64,000 bases of DNA from Escherichia coli (GTDB taxonomy: Bacteria > Pseudomonadota > Gammaproteobacteria > Enterobacterales > Enterobacteriaceae), in the NCBI RefSeq assembly GCF_036503815.1, contig NZ_AP027764.1, forward strand, positions 2,852,001 through 2,916,000. The letters run 5' to 3'. Position numbers and translations under genes: made by a program. Shown here piece after piece: positions 1 to 11,145 of the stretch. The notes beneath the pieces were generated by a model. The model had not been told where the DNA came from, searched no databases, and saw only the letters and a program-made list of their open reading frames with translations. Each line of letters opens with the position of its first letter. Position 1 is the stretch's first letter.

Positions 1-98
1 TGCTTCTGATAACGTAGCCAGAAACGTAAGGTTAATAGCCCTACAGAAAGCGCAATGCTAATGAGATGAACGCTAAGCAGTGTAGAAAAACTTGTCAT
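1..98 (-). CDS. sirB2: SirB2 family membrane protein, N-terminal fragment cut by window edge
   Basis: The complement of 98..1 reads ATG ACA AGT TTT TCT ACA, giving MTSFSTLLSVHLISIALSVG, then a second hydrophobic stretch and RYQK. This matches the start of E. coli SirB2 as I remember it, a small multi-pass inner-membrane protein of unknown role. Only the first 32 residues lie in the window. The ATG overlaps the prmC stop in an ATGA arrangement, so it is probably translated from the hemA-prfA-prmC message. In E. coli this gene always follows prmC, which supports the call. Confidence 0.85.
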   Translation of the reverse strand, partial: MTSFSTLLSVHLISIALSVGLLTLRFWLRYQK

Positions 99-928
99 TG
101 ATAATAGCGGCCGAGCGTTACGCGCTCGTTATCACCATAGTCCCGACAGGTTTCGACGTCATGATATCCCGCGTGGATAAATGCCTGTCGCACCGCTTCG
201 CCCTGCTGCCAGCCATGTTCCAGAAGCAGAAAGCCGCCGGATACCAGCGCGTTACGCGACTGTTCGATGATATGCACGATGTCTGCCATTCCACTGTCTG
301 CCGCAACCAGCGCAGTGAGCGGCTCAAAGCGGACATCGCCTTGTTGAAGATGTGGGTCCTGCTCGTCAATATACGGCGGATTACTGACAATCATCGCAAA
401 CTGCTGCCCGGCTAGCGCGCTAAACCAGTCGCTTTGCAAAATATGGATATTTTTGATCGCCAGATGCTGGGCATTACGTTGTGCCAGAGAGACAGCATCT
501 GGCATACGATCTACAGCGGTAATTTCACAGTCCGGGCGCTCGCTAGCCAGCGCCAGCGCAATCGCCCCGGTACCCGTCCCGAGATCGAGAATACGGCAAG
601 GCTGTTCAGGCAACCGCGCCAGTGCCTGCTCCACCAGACACTCCGTATCCGGGCGCGGAATTAAGGTCGCTGGCGAAACAAATAACGGCAGCGACCAGAA
701 TTCTCGCACCCCGGTTAAATGAGCAATAGGTTCACCATCGCGACGACGCGTCAGTAGCGCATCAAGTTGCTGACATTGTTCGTCAGTCAGCTGCGTTTCA
801 CCAAAGGCGAGAATAAAAGTACGCCCTTTGCCGGTAACATGCTCCAGCAGGATTTCAGCATCACGCCGCGGGCTTTCGCTCGCCTGAAGTTGGCTTATTG
901 CTTCACGTAACCAGTGTTGATATTCCAT
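95..928 (-). CDS. prmC: Peptide chain release factor N5-glutamine methyltransferase
   Basis: PrmC methylates the glutamine of the GGQ motif in release factors RF1 and RF2, using S-adenosylmethionine, and so raises termination efficiency. The 277-residue protein is the usual family length. It has an N-terminal helical factor-binding domain (about 1-80), the SAM-binding loop LDLGTGTG near residues 114-121, and the catalytic NPPY tetrapeptide at 183-186. Its ATG overlaps the TAA of prfA by one base, so it sits directly behind its own substrate gene in the hemA-prfA-prmC operon and is likely translationally coupled. Confidence 0.97.
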   Translation of the reverse strand: MEYQHWLREAISQLQASESPRRDAEILLEHVTGKGRTFILAFGETQLTDEQCQQLDALLTRRRDGEPIAHLTGVREFWSLPLFVSPATLIPRPDTECLVEQALARLPEQPCRILDLGTGTGAIALALASERPDCEITAVDRMPDAVSLAQRNAQHLAIKNIHILQSDWFSALAGQQFAMIVSNPPYIDEQDPHLQQGDVRFEPLTALVAADSGMADIVHIIEQSRNALVSGGFLLLEHGWQQGEAVRQAFIHAGYHDVETCRDYGDNERVTLGRYYQ

Positions 929-2010
929 TATTCCTGCTCGGACAACGCCGCCAGTTGGTCGGCCTGATGTTCCTGGATAATCGGTTCAATTAGCATATCC
1001 AGCTTACCTTCCATCACTTCATCCAGACGGTAGAGCGTCAGGTTGATGCGGTGATCGGTAACGCGCCCCTGCGGGAAATTGTAAGTACGGTTACGATCGC
1101 TGCGATCGCCACTCCCCAGCAGGTTACGACGGGTAGACGCTTCGGCCTGTTGCCGTTTTGCCATTTCTGCAGCGTGGATGCGAGCACCAAGTACAGAAAG
1201 TGCTTTAGCTTTGTTTTTATGTTGTGAACGTTCGTCCTGACATTCAACAACAATCCCGGTCGGCAAGTGAGTAATACGAATTGCCGAATCGGTGGTGTTA
1301 ACGTGCTGACCACCCGCCCCTGACGAGCGGAAAGTATCAATGCGCAAATCTGCTGGGTTGATGTCCGGCAGTTCTGCGTCAGGCAGTTCTGGCATTACCG
1401 CAACGGTACAAGCAGAAGTATGAATTCGACCCTGCGATTCCGTAGCAGGCACACGCTGCACGCGATGACCGCCAGATTCGAATTTCAAACGACCATATAC
1501 ACCATCACCGCTAATTTTGGCGATGATCTCTTTATAGCCACCATGTTCACCCTCGCTGGCGCTCATGATTTCTACACGCCAGCGGCGGGCTTCGGCGTAA
1601 CGGCTGTACATACGGAACAGATCGCCAGCGAAGAGCGCCGCTTCGTCGCCGCCGGTTCCGGCACGGACTTCGAGGAAGGCGTTACGTTCGTCATCAGGAT
1701 CTTTTGGTAGTAACAGAACCTGTAATTGCTGTTCCAGTTGCTCGCTTTTTTCTTTAGCTTCGCGCAGTTCATCCTGCGCCATCTCACGCATTTCAGGATC
1801 GTCGAGCATCATCTGTGCGGTTTCGATATCTTCCTGAACCTGTTGCCAGTCGGTAAAACAGCGCGAAACATCACTTAACTGCGCATATTCGCGTGATAAT
1901 GCGCGAAAACGTTCCTGGTCGGCGATAGTTTGCGCGTCACCCAGCAATGCCTGAACTTCTTCATGGCGTTCATGCAGGGCTTCCAGTTTGGCAACGATAG
2001 AAGGCTTCAT
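928..2010 (-). CDS. prfA: Peptide chain release factor 1 (RF1)
   Basis: RF1 recognises the stop codons UAA and UAG in the ribosomal A site and triggers peptide release. The 360-residue protein has full E. coli length. The codon-reading PxT element appears as PAT near residue 188, within [12 protein letters not shown], and the universal GGQ motif as SGAGGQHVN near residue 234. The gene starts 41 bases downstream of hemA and overlaps prmC by one base, the known operon order. All key motifs are intact. Confidence 0.98.
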
Positions 2011-2051
2011 AGGCGTAAATGCACCCTGTAAAAAAAGAAAATGATGTACTG

Positions 2052-3308
2052 CTACTCCAGCCCGAGGCTGTCGCGCAGAATATTCAGGCGTTCGTTATCC
2101 CCGTCACGGGCAGCCTGTTGAAGTGATTTCGTTGGCGCATGGATCAGGCGGTTAGTCAGTTTCCATGCCAGATCCTGCATAATGGCTTGCGCGTCGCCGC
2201 CCTGCTCAAGGGCTGCTAACGCTTTGGCGGTTAACTCATCGCGAACTTGCTCTGCCTGGCTGCGATACTCGCGAATGGTTTCGCTGGCACTTTGTGCACG
2301 CAGCCACGCCATAAATTCGCTGGTTTCCTGGGCGACAATAGTTTCCGCCTCAATTGCTGCGGCTTTACGCTGCGCCAGGTTATGCGAAATGATGCTTTGC
2401 AGATCGTCAACGCTATAAAGATAAGCATTCGCCAGTTTACCTACTTCCGGCTCAACATCGCGTGGAACGGCAATATCCACCAGCAGCATCGGTTGGTTGC
2501 GACGACTTTTTAATGCGCGCTCCACCATGCCTTTTCCGATAATCGGTAACGGGCTGGCGGTGGAACTGATGATGATATCGGCTTCGCGCAGACGTTCGTC
2601 AATATCGCTCAAGGCAATCACTTCTGCGCCGACTTCATCTGCCAGAATTTGGGCGCGTTCGCGAGTACGGTTGGCGATAATCATCTTCTGTACTTTGTGT
2701 TCACGTAGATGACGCGCCACCAGCTCGATGGTTTCGCCCGCACCCACCAGCAGTACCGTCACCGTAGAGAGCGATTCAAAGATCTGACGCGCCAGCGTAC
2801 AAGCCGCAAAAGCGACAGACACAGCGCTGGCACCGATATCGGTTTCAGTACGAACGCGTTTTGCGACTGAGAAAGATTTCTGGAACATGCGTTCCAGTTC
2901 GCTGGCCTTCATATGGCCTTTTTGCGAATCGGCAAACGCCTTTTTAACCTGACCGAGGATCTGCGGTTCCCCCAGAACCAGTGAATCCAGGCCGCTGGCA
3001 ACACGCATTAAATGGCTAACTGCATCGTTATCCTGATGCCAGTAGAGGCTTTTACGCAGATCGTCTTCATTGAGATTATGGTAATCGCAAAGCCAACGAA
3101 TTAACGCCTCTTGCAGGTTATCCTGCTCTTCAACGCTAAGATAAAGTTCTGTGCGGTTACACGTCGACAGTACCACGCCGCCCTGCACCATCGGCTGCGC
3201 AAGCAGGCTGTCAAGCGCCTGATCGAGCTTATCCGGCGAAAACGATACACGTTCTCGCAGCGATACAGGAGCCGTTTTATGGTTGATACCGAGTGCTAAA
3301 AGGGTCAT
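2052..3308 (-). CDS. hemA: Glutamyl-tRNA reductase
   Basis: HemA reduces glutamyl-tRNA(Glu) with NADPH to glutamate-1-semialdehyde, the first committed step of tetrapyrrole synthesis by the C5 pathway. I chose the start [12 protein letters not shown] at 3308, giving 418 residues, the E. coli length. The open frame extends upstream, but that extension has no family resemblance. The catalytic cysteine is at position 50 in STCNRTELY, and a Rossmann-type segment [11 protein letters not shown] follows. It is first in the leftward hemA-prfA-prmC operon and divergent from lolB across 213 bases. Confidence 0.97.
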
Positions 3309-3452
3309 GTCTGCGGGAAATAATACCAACGTTGATAGGGTTAGTCTGCTCGCATCATACAGGATGCGCGAGATCAATAAAAGAGAGAGCCCCCTTTTGG
3401 AGTAATTGCCGAAAGCCGTTAGATTCTGGCAATTAAGACAACTTGAACATAG

Positions 3453-4144
<692 letters not shown>

Positions 4145-4145
<1 letters not shown>

Positions 4146-4996
4146 TGCGGACACAGTGGCCCTCTCCGGCAAAACTTAATCTGTTTTTATACATTACCGG
4201 TCAGCGTGCGGACGGTTACCACACGCTGCAAACGCTGTTTCAGTTCCTGGATTACGGCGACACCATCAGCATTGAGCTTCGTGACGATGGGGATATTCGT
4301 CTGTTAACACCCGTTGAAGGCGTGGAACATGAAGATAACCTGATCGTTCGCGCAGCACGGTTGCTGATGAAAACAGCAGCCGCCAGCGGGCGTCTTCCTA
4401 CGGGAAGCGGTGCAGAAATCAGTATTGACAAGCTTTTGCCGATGGGCGGCGGTCTGGGTGGTGGTTCATCCAATGCCGCGACGGTGCTGGTGGCATTAAA
4501 CCATCTCTGGCAATGCGGGCTAAGCATTGATGAGCTGGCGGAAATGGGGCTGACGCTGGGCGCAGATGTTCCTGTCTTTGTTCGGGGTCATGCCGCGTTT
4601 GCTGAAGGCGTTGGTGAAATACTAACGCCGGTGGATCCGCCAGAGAAGTGGTACTTGGTGGCGCACCCTGGTGTAAGTATTCCGACACCGGTGATTTTTA
4701 AAGATCCTGAACTCCCGCGCAATACGCCAAAAAGGTCAATAGAAACGTTGCTAAAATGTGAATTCAGCAATGATTGCGAGGTTATCGCAAGAAAACGTTT
4801 TCGCGAGGTTGATGCGGTGCTTTCCTGGCTGTTAGAATACGCCCCGTCGCGCCTGACTGGGACAGGGGCCTGTGTCTTTGCTGAATTTGATACAGAGTCT
4901 GAAGCCCGCCAGGTGCTAGAGCAAGCCCCGGAATGGCTCAATGGCTTTGTGGCGAAAGGCGTTAATCTTTCCCCATTGCACAGAGCCATGCTTTAA
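4145..4996 (+). CDS. ispE: 4-diphosphocytidyl-2-C-methyl-D-erythritol kinase
   Basis: IspE phosphorylates 4-diphosphocytidyl-2-C-methyl-D-erythritol with ATP, in the non-mevalonate pathway to isoprenoid precursors. The 283-residue protein is a GHMP-family kinase. The glycine-rich ATP loop PMGGGLGGGSSNAA lies at about residues 99-112, and the N-terminal PAKLNLFLYITG carries the usual substrate-side lysine. The start overlaps the lolB stop by one base. A few residues seem to differ from my memory of the K-12 protein, one sign that this is another strain. Confidence 0.97.
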
Positions 4997-5146
4997 GCCG
5001 GGCAAGCTGAGTTTCGGTGACAACGTCACCTTGTTCCAGACGTTGCATCGCGCTCTTTAATACACCGCCTGGAAAGAATCATGCCTGGCCCGCACAGTTT
5101 TCGGCAGATTCTTTCCACCAATGGACGCATGCCTGAGGTTCTTCTC

Positions 5147-6094
<948 letters not shown>

Positions 6095-6110
6095 TCGAAC
6101 CCGGCTCAAA

Positions 6111-6134
6111 GACCCGCTGCGGCGGGTTTTTTTG
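6111..6134 (+). terminator. Rho-independent terminator of prs
   Basis: A six-base stem, ACCCGC with GCGGGT, and the four-base loop TGCG are followed by a run of seven T. It lies 17 bases after the prs stop and points the same way. Confidence 0.92.
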
Positions 6135-6218
6135 TCTGTAATATCCATTTGTATGACCTATGCCTCCTTCACCTGCCATTTAGTTGACAGATGATGCGCT
6201 CACGGATGAAACATTATT

Positions 6219-7898
6219 GTGAACAAAATATTTTCCTCACATGTGATGCCTTTCCGCGCTCTGATCGACGCTTGCTGGAAAGAAAAATATACTGCCGCAC
6301 GGTTTACCCGTGACCTGATTGCCGGGATAACCGTCGGGATTATTGCTATCCCGCTGGCAATGGCGTTGGCTATTGGTAGTGGTGTGGCACCCCAGTACGG
6401 TTTATATACCGCAGCTGTTGCGGGGATTGTCATTGCTCTGACGGGTGGGTCACGCTTTAGCGTTTCCGGTCCGACTGCGGCATTTGTGGTAATTCTCTAT
6501 CCCGTTTCGCAACAGTTTGGACTGGCAGGACTGCTGGTCGCGACACTCATGTCAGGTGTCTTTTTGATCCTGATGGGGCTGGCACGTTTTGGACGCTTGA
6601 TTGAATATATTCCGGTTTCCGTGACCTTAGGTTTCACCTCGGGTATCGGGATCACCATCGGTACCATGCAGATTAAAGATTTTCTCGGTCTGCAAATGGC
6701 CCATGTCCCGGAGCATTATCTACAAAAAGTCGGCGCATTATTTATGGCGTTGCCGACCATTAATGTGGGTGATGCTGCCATTGGCATTGTGACGCTTGGC
6801 ATTCTGGTTTTCTGGCCGCGTCTGGGCATTCGTTTGCCTGGTCACCTTCCGGCCTTGCTGGCTGGTTGCGCGGTGATGGGGATTGTTAACCTGCTCGGCG
6901 GACATGTTGCTACCATCGGTTCGCAATTCCACTACGTCCTGGCCGATGGTACTCAGGGTAACGGTATTCCGCAACTGCTGCCACAGCTGGTACTGCCGTG
7001 GGACCTGCCTAATTCAGAATTCACGCTAACCTGGGATTCTATTCGCACACTGCTGCCTGCGGCATTCTCAATGGCAATGCTCGGCGCAATCGAATCTCTG
7101 CTCTGCGCCGTGGTACTGGATGGTATGACCGGAACGAAACACAAAGCGAACAGCGAACTGGTTGGACAGGGACTGGGGAATATCATCGCCCCGTTCTTTG
7201 GTGGTATTACCGCTACAGCTGCCATCGCGCGTTCTGCCGCTAACGTCCGTGCCGGGGCAACTTCCCCTATCTCGGCGGTGATCCACTCTATTCTGGTTAT
7301 TCTTGCCCTGCTGGTACTGGCACCGCTGCTCTCCTGGCTGCCGCTTTCCGCCATGGCTGCCCTGCTGTTGATGGTGGCGTGGAACATGAGTGAAGCGCAC
7401 AAAGTGGTCGACTTGCTGCGTCATGCGCCGAAAGATGACATCATCGTCATGCTGCTGTGCATGTCGCTGACCGTGCTGTTTGATATGGTTATTGCCATCA
7501 GTGTGGGGATCGTGTTGGCATCGCTGCTGTTTATGCGTCGTATCGCGCGTATGACTCGCCTGGCCCCAGTAGTCGTAGACGTTCCAGACGATGTCCTGGT
7601 TCTGCGCGTTATTGGCCCGCTGTTCTTTGCTGCCGCTGAAGGCCTGTTCACGGACCTCGAGTCACGCCTTGAAGGCAAGCGGATTGTCATTCTGAAGTGG
7701 GATGCCGTTCCGGTGCTTGATGCTGGTGGCCTTGATGCGTTCCAGCGTTTTGTGAAGCGTCTGCCCGAAGGATGTGAACTGCGCGTGTGCAACGTGGAAT
7801 TCCAGCCACTGCGCACTATGGCTCGCGCAGGCATTCAACCGATCCCGGGCCGCCTTGCTTTCTTCCCGAATCGTCGCGCGGCGATGGCGGATTTATAA
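6219..7898 (+). CDS. dauA: C4-dicarboxylate transporter DauA (SLC26/SulP family)
   Basis: DauA (formerly YchM) is an inner-membrane SLC26-family carrier that in E. coli takes up succinate and other C4-dicarboxylates aerobically at acidic pH. The 559-residue protein starts at GTG. Residues about 25-430 form the transmembrane domain with multiple hydrophobic helices and the SulP segment SVSGPTAAFVVIL. The C-terminal 110 residues form a cytoplasmic STAS domain, with the core VLDAGGLDAFQRFV. It lies after the prs terminator and is convergent with ychH. Confidence 0.95.
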   Translation: MNKIFSSHVMPFRALIDACWKEKYTAARFTRDLIAGITVGIIAIPLAMALAIGSGVAPQYGLYTAAVAGIVIALTGGSRFSVSGPTAAFVVILYPVSQQFGLAGLLVATLMSGVFLILMGLARFGRLIEYIPVSVTLGFTSGIGITIGTMQIKDFLGLQMAHVPEHYLQKVGALFMALPTINVGDAAIGIVTLGILVFWPRLGIRLPGHLPALLAGCAVMGIVNLLGGHVATIGSQFHYVLADGTQGNGIPQLLPQLVLPWDLPNSEFTLTWDSIRTLLPAAFSMAMLGAIESLLCAVVLDGMTGTKHKANSELVGQGLGNIIAPFFGGITATAAIARSAANVRAGATSPISAVIHSILVILALLVLAPLLSWLPLSAMAALLLMVAWNMSEAHKVVDLLRHAPKDDIIVMLLCMSLTVLFDMVIAISVGIVLASLLFMRRIARMTRLAPVVVDVPDDVLVLRVIGPLFFAAAEGLFTDLESRLEGKRIVILKWDAVPVLDAGGLDAFQRFVKRLPEGCELRVCNVEFQPLRTMARAGIQPIPGRLAFFPNRRAAMADL

Positions 7899-7907
7899 GT
7901 ACGCGAT

Positions 7908-7935
7908 TGACCAGTCAGCGCAAACTGACTGGTCA
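7908..7935. terminator. Inverted repeat between convergent dauA and ychH, probable bidirectional terminator
   Basis: A perfect 11-base stem, TGACCAGTCAG with CTGACTGGTCA, encloses the six-base loop CGCAAA. There is no long T run on either side, so the terminator role is inferred from its position between two convergent genes. Confidence 0.6.
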
Positions 7936-7952
7936 GCAAACTGCATTATTTG

Positions 7953-8231
7953 TTAGCTATGACGGCGATTATCGCTACGGCGGCAACGTTTGTCATAGTG
8001 GCGAACCCACCAGTAACGGTCGCACACCTGTTCATGCCCGCCAACACGGGCACCCGCCAGCCAGAGAATGGCACCGACGAAAATACTTAGCACTGCACCA
8101 TGTGCGAAATACTGGGGCATATTAAACTGTGGTAACTGGTTGAGGATTGAATACCCCACGCCGACCACCATTACCACCAGACCCAACCCCATGAGCACGT
8201 TACCGAGTAACGAAGCGTTTTTGCGTTTCAT
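7953..8231 (-). CDS. ychH: Stress-associated small inner-membrane protein YchH
   Basis: This 92-residue protein has two predicted transmembrane segments, at about residues 8-30 and 44-62, and a basic, arginine-rich C-terminal tail (DKRCRRSDNRR). Length, sequence and position match E. coli YchH, reported as a stress-induced membrane protein involved in resistance to hydrogen peroxide and cadmium. The mechanism is unknown. A clear GGAGGTG lies just before the ATG on this strand. It is divergent from pth. Confidence 0.93.
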   Translation of the reverse strand: MKRKNASLLGNVLMGLGLVVMVVGVGYSILNQLPQFNMPQYFAHGAVLSIFVGAILWLAGARVGGHEQVCDRYWWVRHYDKRCRRSDNRRHS

Positions 8232-8508
8232 ATGTCACCTCCGGAACTTTCTGGGTTGTAACAGGGAATACCCCTCTTCCTTATGTGTAAAGTATAGACA
8301 ACACCCTATGGGTTATGTGCGGGCGTGATCACAATTACAACCCTTATTTCAACAAAACTTTACAAATAAATGCCTGAACACCTTGACTTTCTAATAGTCC
8401 ACTTAGGCAATTATTGCGTTATCTGCATTTGATACGCAGTTTTTTGTCAAGCGGGGCCGCAACCAGTAAACTACGCGCCAGTTATGTACACACTCAGGAC
8501 AAAAAAAC

Positions 8509-9093
8509 GTGACGATTAAATTGATTGTCGGTCTGGCGAACCCCGGCGCTGAATACGCCGCAACGCGACATAATGCTGGCGCCTGGTTCGTTGACTTACT
8601 GGCTGAGCGTTTGCGCGCTCCGCTGCGCGAAGAGGCTAAATTCTTTGGTTATACTTCGCGAGTCACCCTTGGAGGCGAAGATGTCCGCCTGTTAGTCCCG
8701 ACTACATTTATGAATCTCAGCGGCAAAGCCGTTGCGGCGATGGCCAGTTTTTTCCGCATTAATCCGGACGAAATTCTGGTTGCCCACGACGAACTGGATC
8801 TGCCACCTGGCGTCGCCAAATTTAAGTTGGGCGGTGGCCATGGTGGTCACAATGGACTGAAAGACATCATCAGTAAATTGGGTAATAACCCTAACTTTCA
8901 CCGTTTACGCATCGGAATTGGTCATCCGGGCGATAAAAATAAAGTTGTCGGTTTTGTGTTAGGCAAACCGCCTGTTAGTGAACAGAAGTTAATTGATGAA
9001 GCCATCGACGAAGCGGCACGTTGTACTGAAATGTGGTTTACAGAGGGCTTGACCAAAGCAACGAACCGATTGCACGCCTTTAAAGCGCAATAA
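8509..9093 (+). CDS. pth: Peptidyl-tRNA hydrolase
   Basis: Pth cleaves the ester bond of peptidyl-tRNAs dropped by the ribosome and recycles the tRNA. The 194-residue protein starts at GTG and has full E. coli length. The N-terminal GLANPGAEYAATRHNAG carries the catalytic histidine (residue 21 counting Met), and the second conserved region GGGHGGHNGLKDI is intact. It precedes ychF by 116 bases on the same strand, the known pth-ychF pairing. Confidence 0.97.
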   Translation: MTIKLIVGLANPGAEYAATRHNAGAWFVDLLAERLRAPLREEAKFFGYTSRVTLGGEDVRLLVPTTFMNLSGKAVAAMASFFRINPDEILVAHDELDLPPGVAKFKLGGGHGGHNGLKDIISKLGNNPNFHRLRIGIGHPGDKNKVVGFVLGKPPVSEQKLIDEAIDEAARCTEMWFTEGLTKATNRLHAFKAQ

Positions 9094-9209
9094 GTCGTTG
9101 TCTGCGGCATTTTTGCCGAGTGCCGTGTATAATAGGCAAAGTTATTTCCATTTCTGCAATCTGTTAGCAATAACAGGTTGATTATTAAGATATTAAGGTG
9201 ATTTAAATC

Positions 9210-10301
9210 ATGGGATTCAAATGCGGTATCGTCGGTTTGCCCAACGTCGGGAAATCTACCCTGTTCAACGCGCTGACCAAAGCCGGTATTGAAGCGGCCA
9301 ACTTTCCATTCTGCACCATCGAGCCGAACACAGGCGTCGTACCAATGCCTGACCCTCGCCTGGATCAACTGGCTGAAATCGTAAAACCGCAGCGTACGCT
9401 TCCCACGACCATGGAATTTGTCGATATCGCCGGTCTGGTAAAAGGCGCATCGAAAGGCGAAGGTCTGGGTAACCAGTTCCTGACCAACATCCGTGAAACC
9501 GAAGCGATCGGTCACGTTGTTCGCTGCTTTGAAAACGACAACATCATTCACGTTTCCGGCAAAGTTAACCCGGCGGATGATATTGAAGTTATCAACACAG
9601 AACTGGCGCTGGCAGACCTCGACACCTGCGAACGTGCGATTCATCGCGTACAGAAGAAAGCCAAAGGCGGCGATAAAGACGCGAAAGCCGAGCTGGCGGT
9701 ACTGGAAAAATGCCTGCCACAGCTGGAAAACGCAGGTATGCTGCGCGCGCTGGATTTAAGCGCTGAAGAGAAAGCGGCTATTCGTTACCTGAGCTTCCTG
9801 ACGCTGAAACCAACAATGTACATCGCCAACGTCAACGAAGACGGTTTTGAAAACAACCCGTATCTTGACCAGGTGCGTGAAATCGCGGCGAAAGAAGGTT
9901 CTGTTGTGGTTCCGGTTTGTGCTGCTGTTGAAGCAGACATTGCCGAACTGGACGACGAAGAACGTGACGAGTTTATGCAGGAGCTTGGGCTGGAAGAGCC
10001 GGGCCTGAACCGCGTGATCCGTGCCGGTTATAAGCTGCTGAACCTGCAAACTTACTTCACCGCTGGGGTGAAAGAAGTGCGTGCATGGACCATTCCGGTT
10101 GGTGCAACCGCGCCGCAGGCCGCTGGCAAAATCCATACTGATTTTGAAAAAGGCTTTATCCGTGCACAAACTATTTCGTTCGAAGATTTCATCACTTACA
10201 AAGGTGAACAAGGCGCGAAAGAAGCAGGCAAAATGCGTGCAGAAGGTAAAGATTACATCGTTAAAGATGGCGATGTAATGAACTTCCTGTTCAATGTCTA
10301 A
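9210..10301 (+). CDS. ychF: YchF, redox-regulated ribosome-binding ATPase of the Obg/OLA1 family
   Basis: YchF is a translation-factor-type P-loop protein that binds ribosomes, hydrolyses ATP more readily than GTP, and affects oxidative stress resistance. The 363-residue protein has the P-loop GLPNVGKS at 9-16, a G3-like [10 protein letters not shown] near 72-81, an inserted coiled-coil region, and a C-terminal TGS domain. The NKxD guanine-specificity motif is replaced by NVNE near residue 205, the hallmark of the ATP-preferring OLA1 group. A terminator follows at 10358. Confidence 0.97.
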
Positions 10302-10357
10302 TTAATTTGTTGTCTCATGAGGTTTCGCTAAATCTCATGAAGAGCGCAAAAGTATAT

Positions 10358-10385
10358 AAAATCCACGCAATTGCGTGGATTTTTC
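10358..10385 (+). terminator. Rho-independent terminator of ychF
   Basis: AAATCCACGC pairs perfectly with GCGTGGATTT around an AATT loop and runs into T residues. It lies about 57 bases after the ychF stop. Confidence 0.9.
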
Positions 10386-10546
10386 ATTTCACCGAGTCCT
10401 AACCATTCTTATAACATCCTACACTTTTGTGCTTATTGCCTATAGTGAACCACGAGAATAATTAAAGACATAAGTGTTCAGATGAGGGATATCTCATTAG
10501 CAATGAGATCACGTAAGTTTGTGTTCCACTGCACATCAGACACCTT

Positions 10547-10801
10547 TTACAGCTGATCAATATTGATCACGCTCCAATATGCTGGCGAGAAAAGGACTTG
10601 CCTGAAGGGCAATATCCAGCAGATAAAGCCCCCGAATAACGTGATTACGTGCGATCCTGGCAAGATGAAAATGATAACCAGTATCACGATAATAACGATA
10701 TGCCAGAAAATCCATTGATCAAAAATGAATATCGATGTTTTTTGCTTTTTCTTATTAGTAATGCAAAAATGGCTCATATTGTTTTTGTTATGCAGATACA
10801 T
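10547..10801 (-). CDS. Hypothetical small membrane protein, uncertain
   Basis: I do not recognise this 84-residue frame. It starts at ATG 10801, after an in-frame TTG. It has a polar, lysine-rich N-terminus (NKKKQK) and then one long or two short hydrophobic segments at about residues 33-70, so an inner-membrane location is plausible. No good ribosome binding site precedes the ATG, and the surrounding DNA is AT-rich, which favours chance frames with hydrophobic codons. It may be a real small protein or spurious. Confidence 0.3.
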   Translation of the reverse strand: MYLHNKNNMSHFCITNKKKQKTSIFIFDQWIFWHIVIIVILVIIFILPGSHVITLFGGFICWILPFRQVLFSPAYWSVINIDQL

Positions 10802-11145
10802 CAAGCGAAAATCCCATAACTAATTAGGATTATTACCAAAAATATTCACCAAATTATTTAACCGCTGTTTGTTGTAATGTTTTTGTCATATTCATAGTAA
10901 CGAATTGGAATAAGTAACGACAACTTAGGGAATAACTCGATCTAAACTCACCTTTGTAAAGGGGATGTTAAATATATATTAATTCCTGTGTTCCTGATTT
11001 TGCCCGGTAATAGAGAATTATTCTCAGAGCAGCTCATCATGATTGCACCATACAAATATCATGATGATAAGAGGATATTATTCATTGACTTAAACAAAAT
11101 GACAAAATCCATAGACCCATAGCTTGGGTACTATATAGGAGTGGT

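Larger units (their letters stand above)
10302..11145. other. 844-base AT-rich intergenic stretch between ychF and ycgV
   Basis: It holds the ychF terminator (10358-10385), a short hairpin ATCTCATT/AATGAGAT at 10491-10509, and one weak reading frame on the minus strand, annotated separately. The ycgV promoter must lie towards the right end. I see no clear -35/-10 pair that I would defend. The composition resembles H-NS-silenced DNA upstream of adhesin genes, but that is inference. Confidence 0.6.

Noticed and set aside
5081..5146. Earlier in-frame ATGs of prs
   Set aside because: The GTG at 5147 has a good ribosome site and gives the conserved 315-residue enzyme.
6111..6134. REP/BIME-type elements at gene ends
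   Set aside because: The gene-end hairpins seen here are individual terminators; none matches the REP consensus well, including the dhaM-treA repeat.
8300..8345. CRP site between ychH and pth
   Set aside because: One half-site (GTGATCACA) is present but the other half is poor at the required spacing.
9922..10211. Long minus-strand frames inside ychF, prs, ispE and other genes
   Set aside because: These are antisense shadows of strongly biased codons, without ribosome sites or recognisable families.
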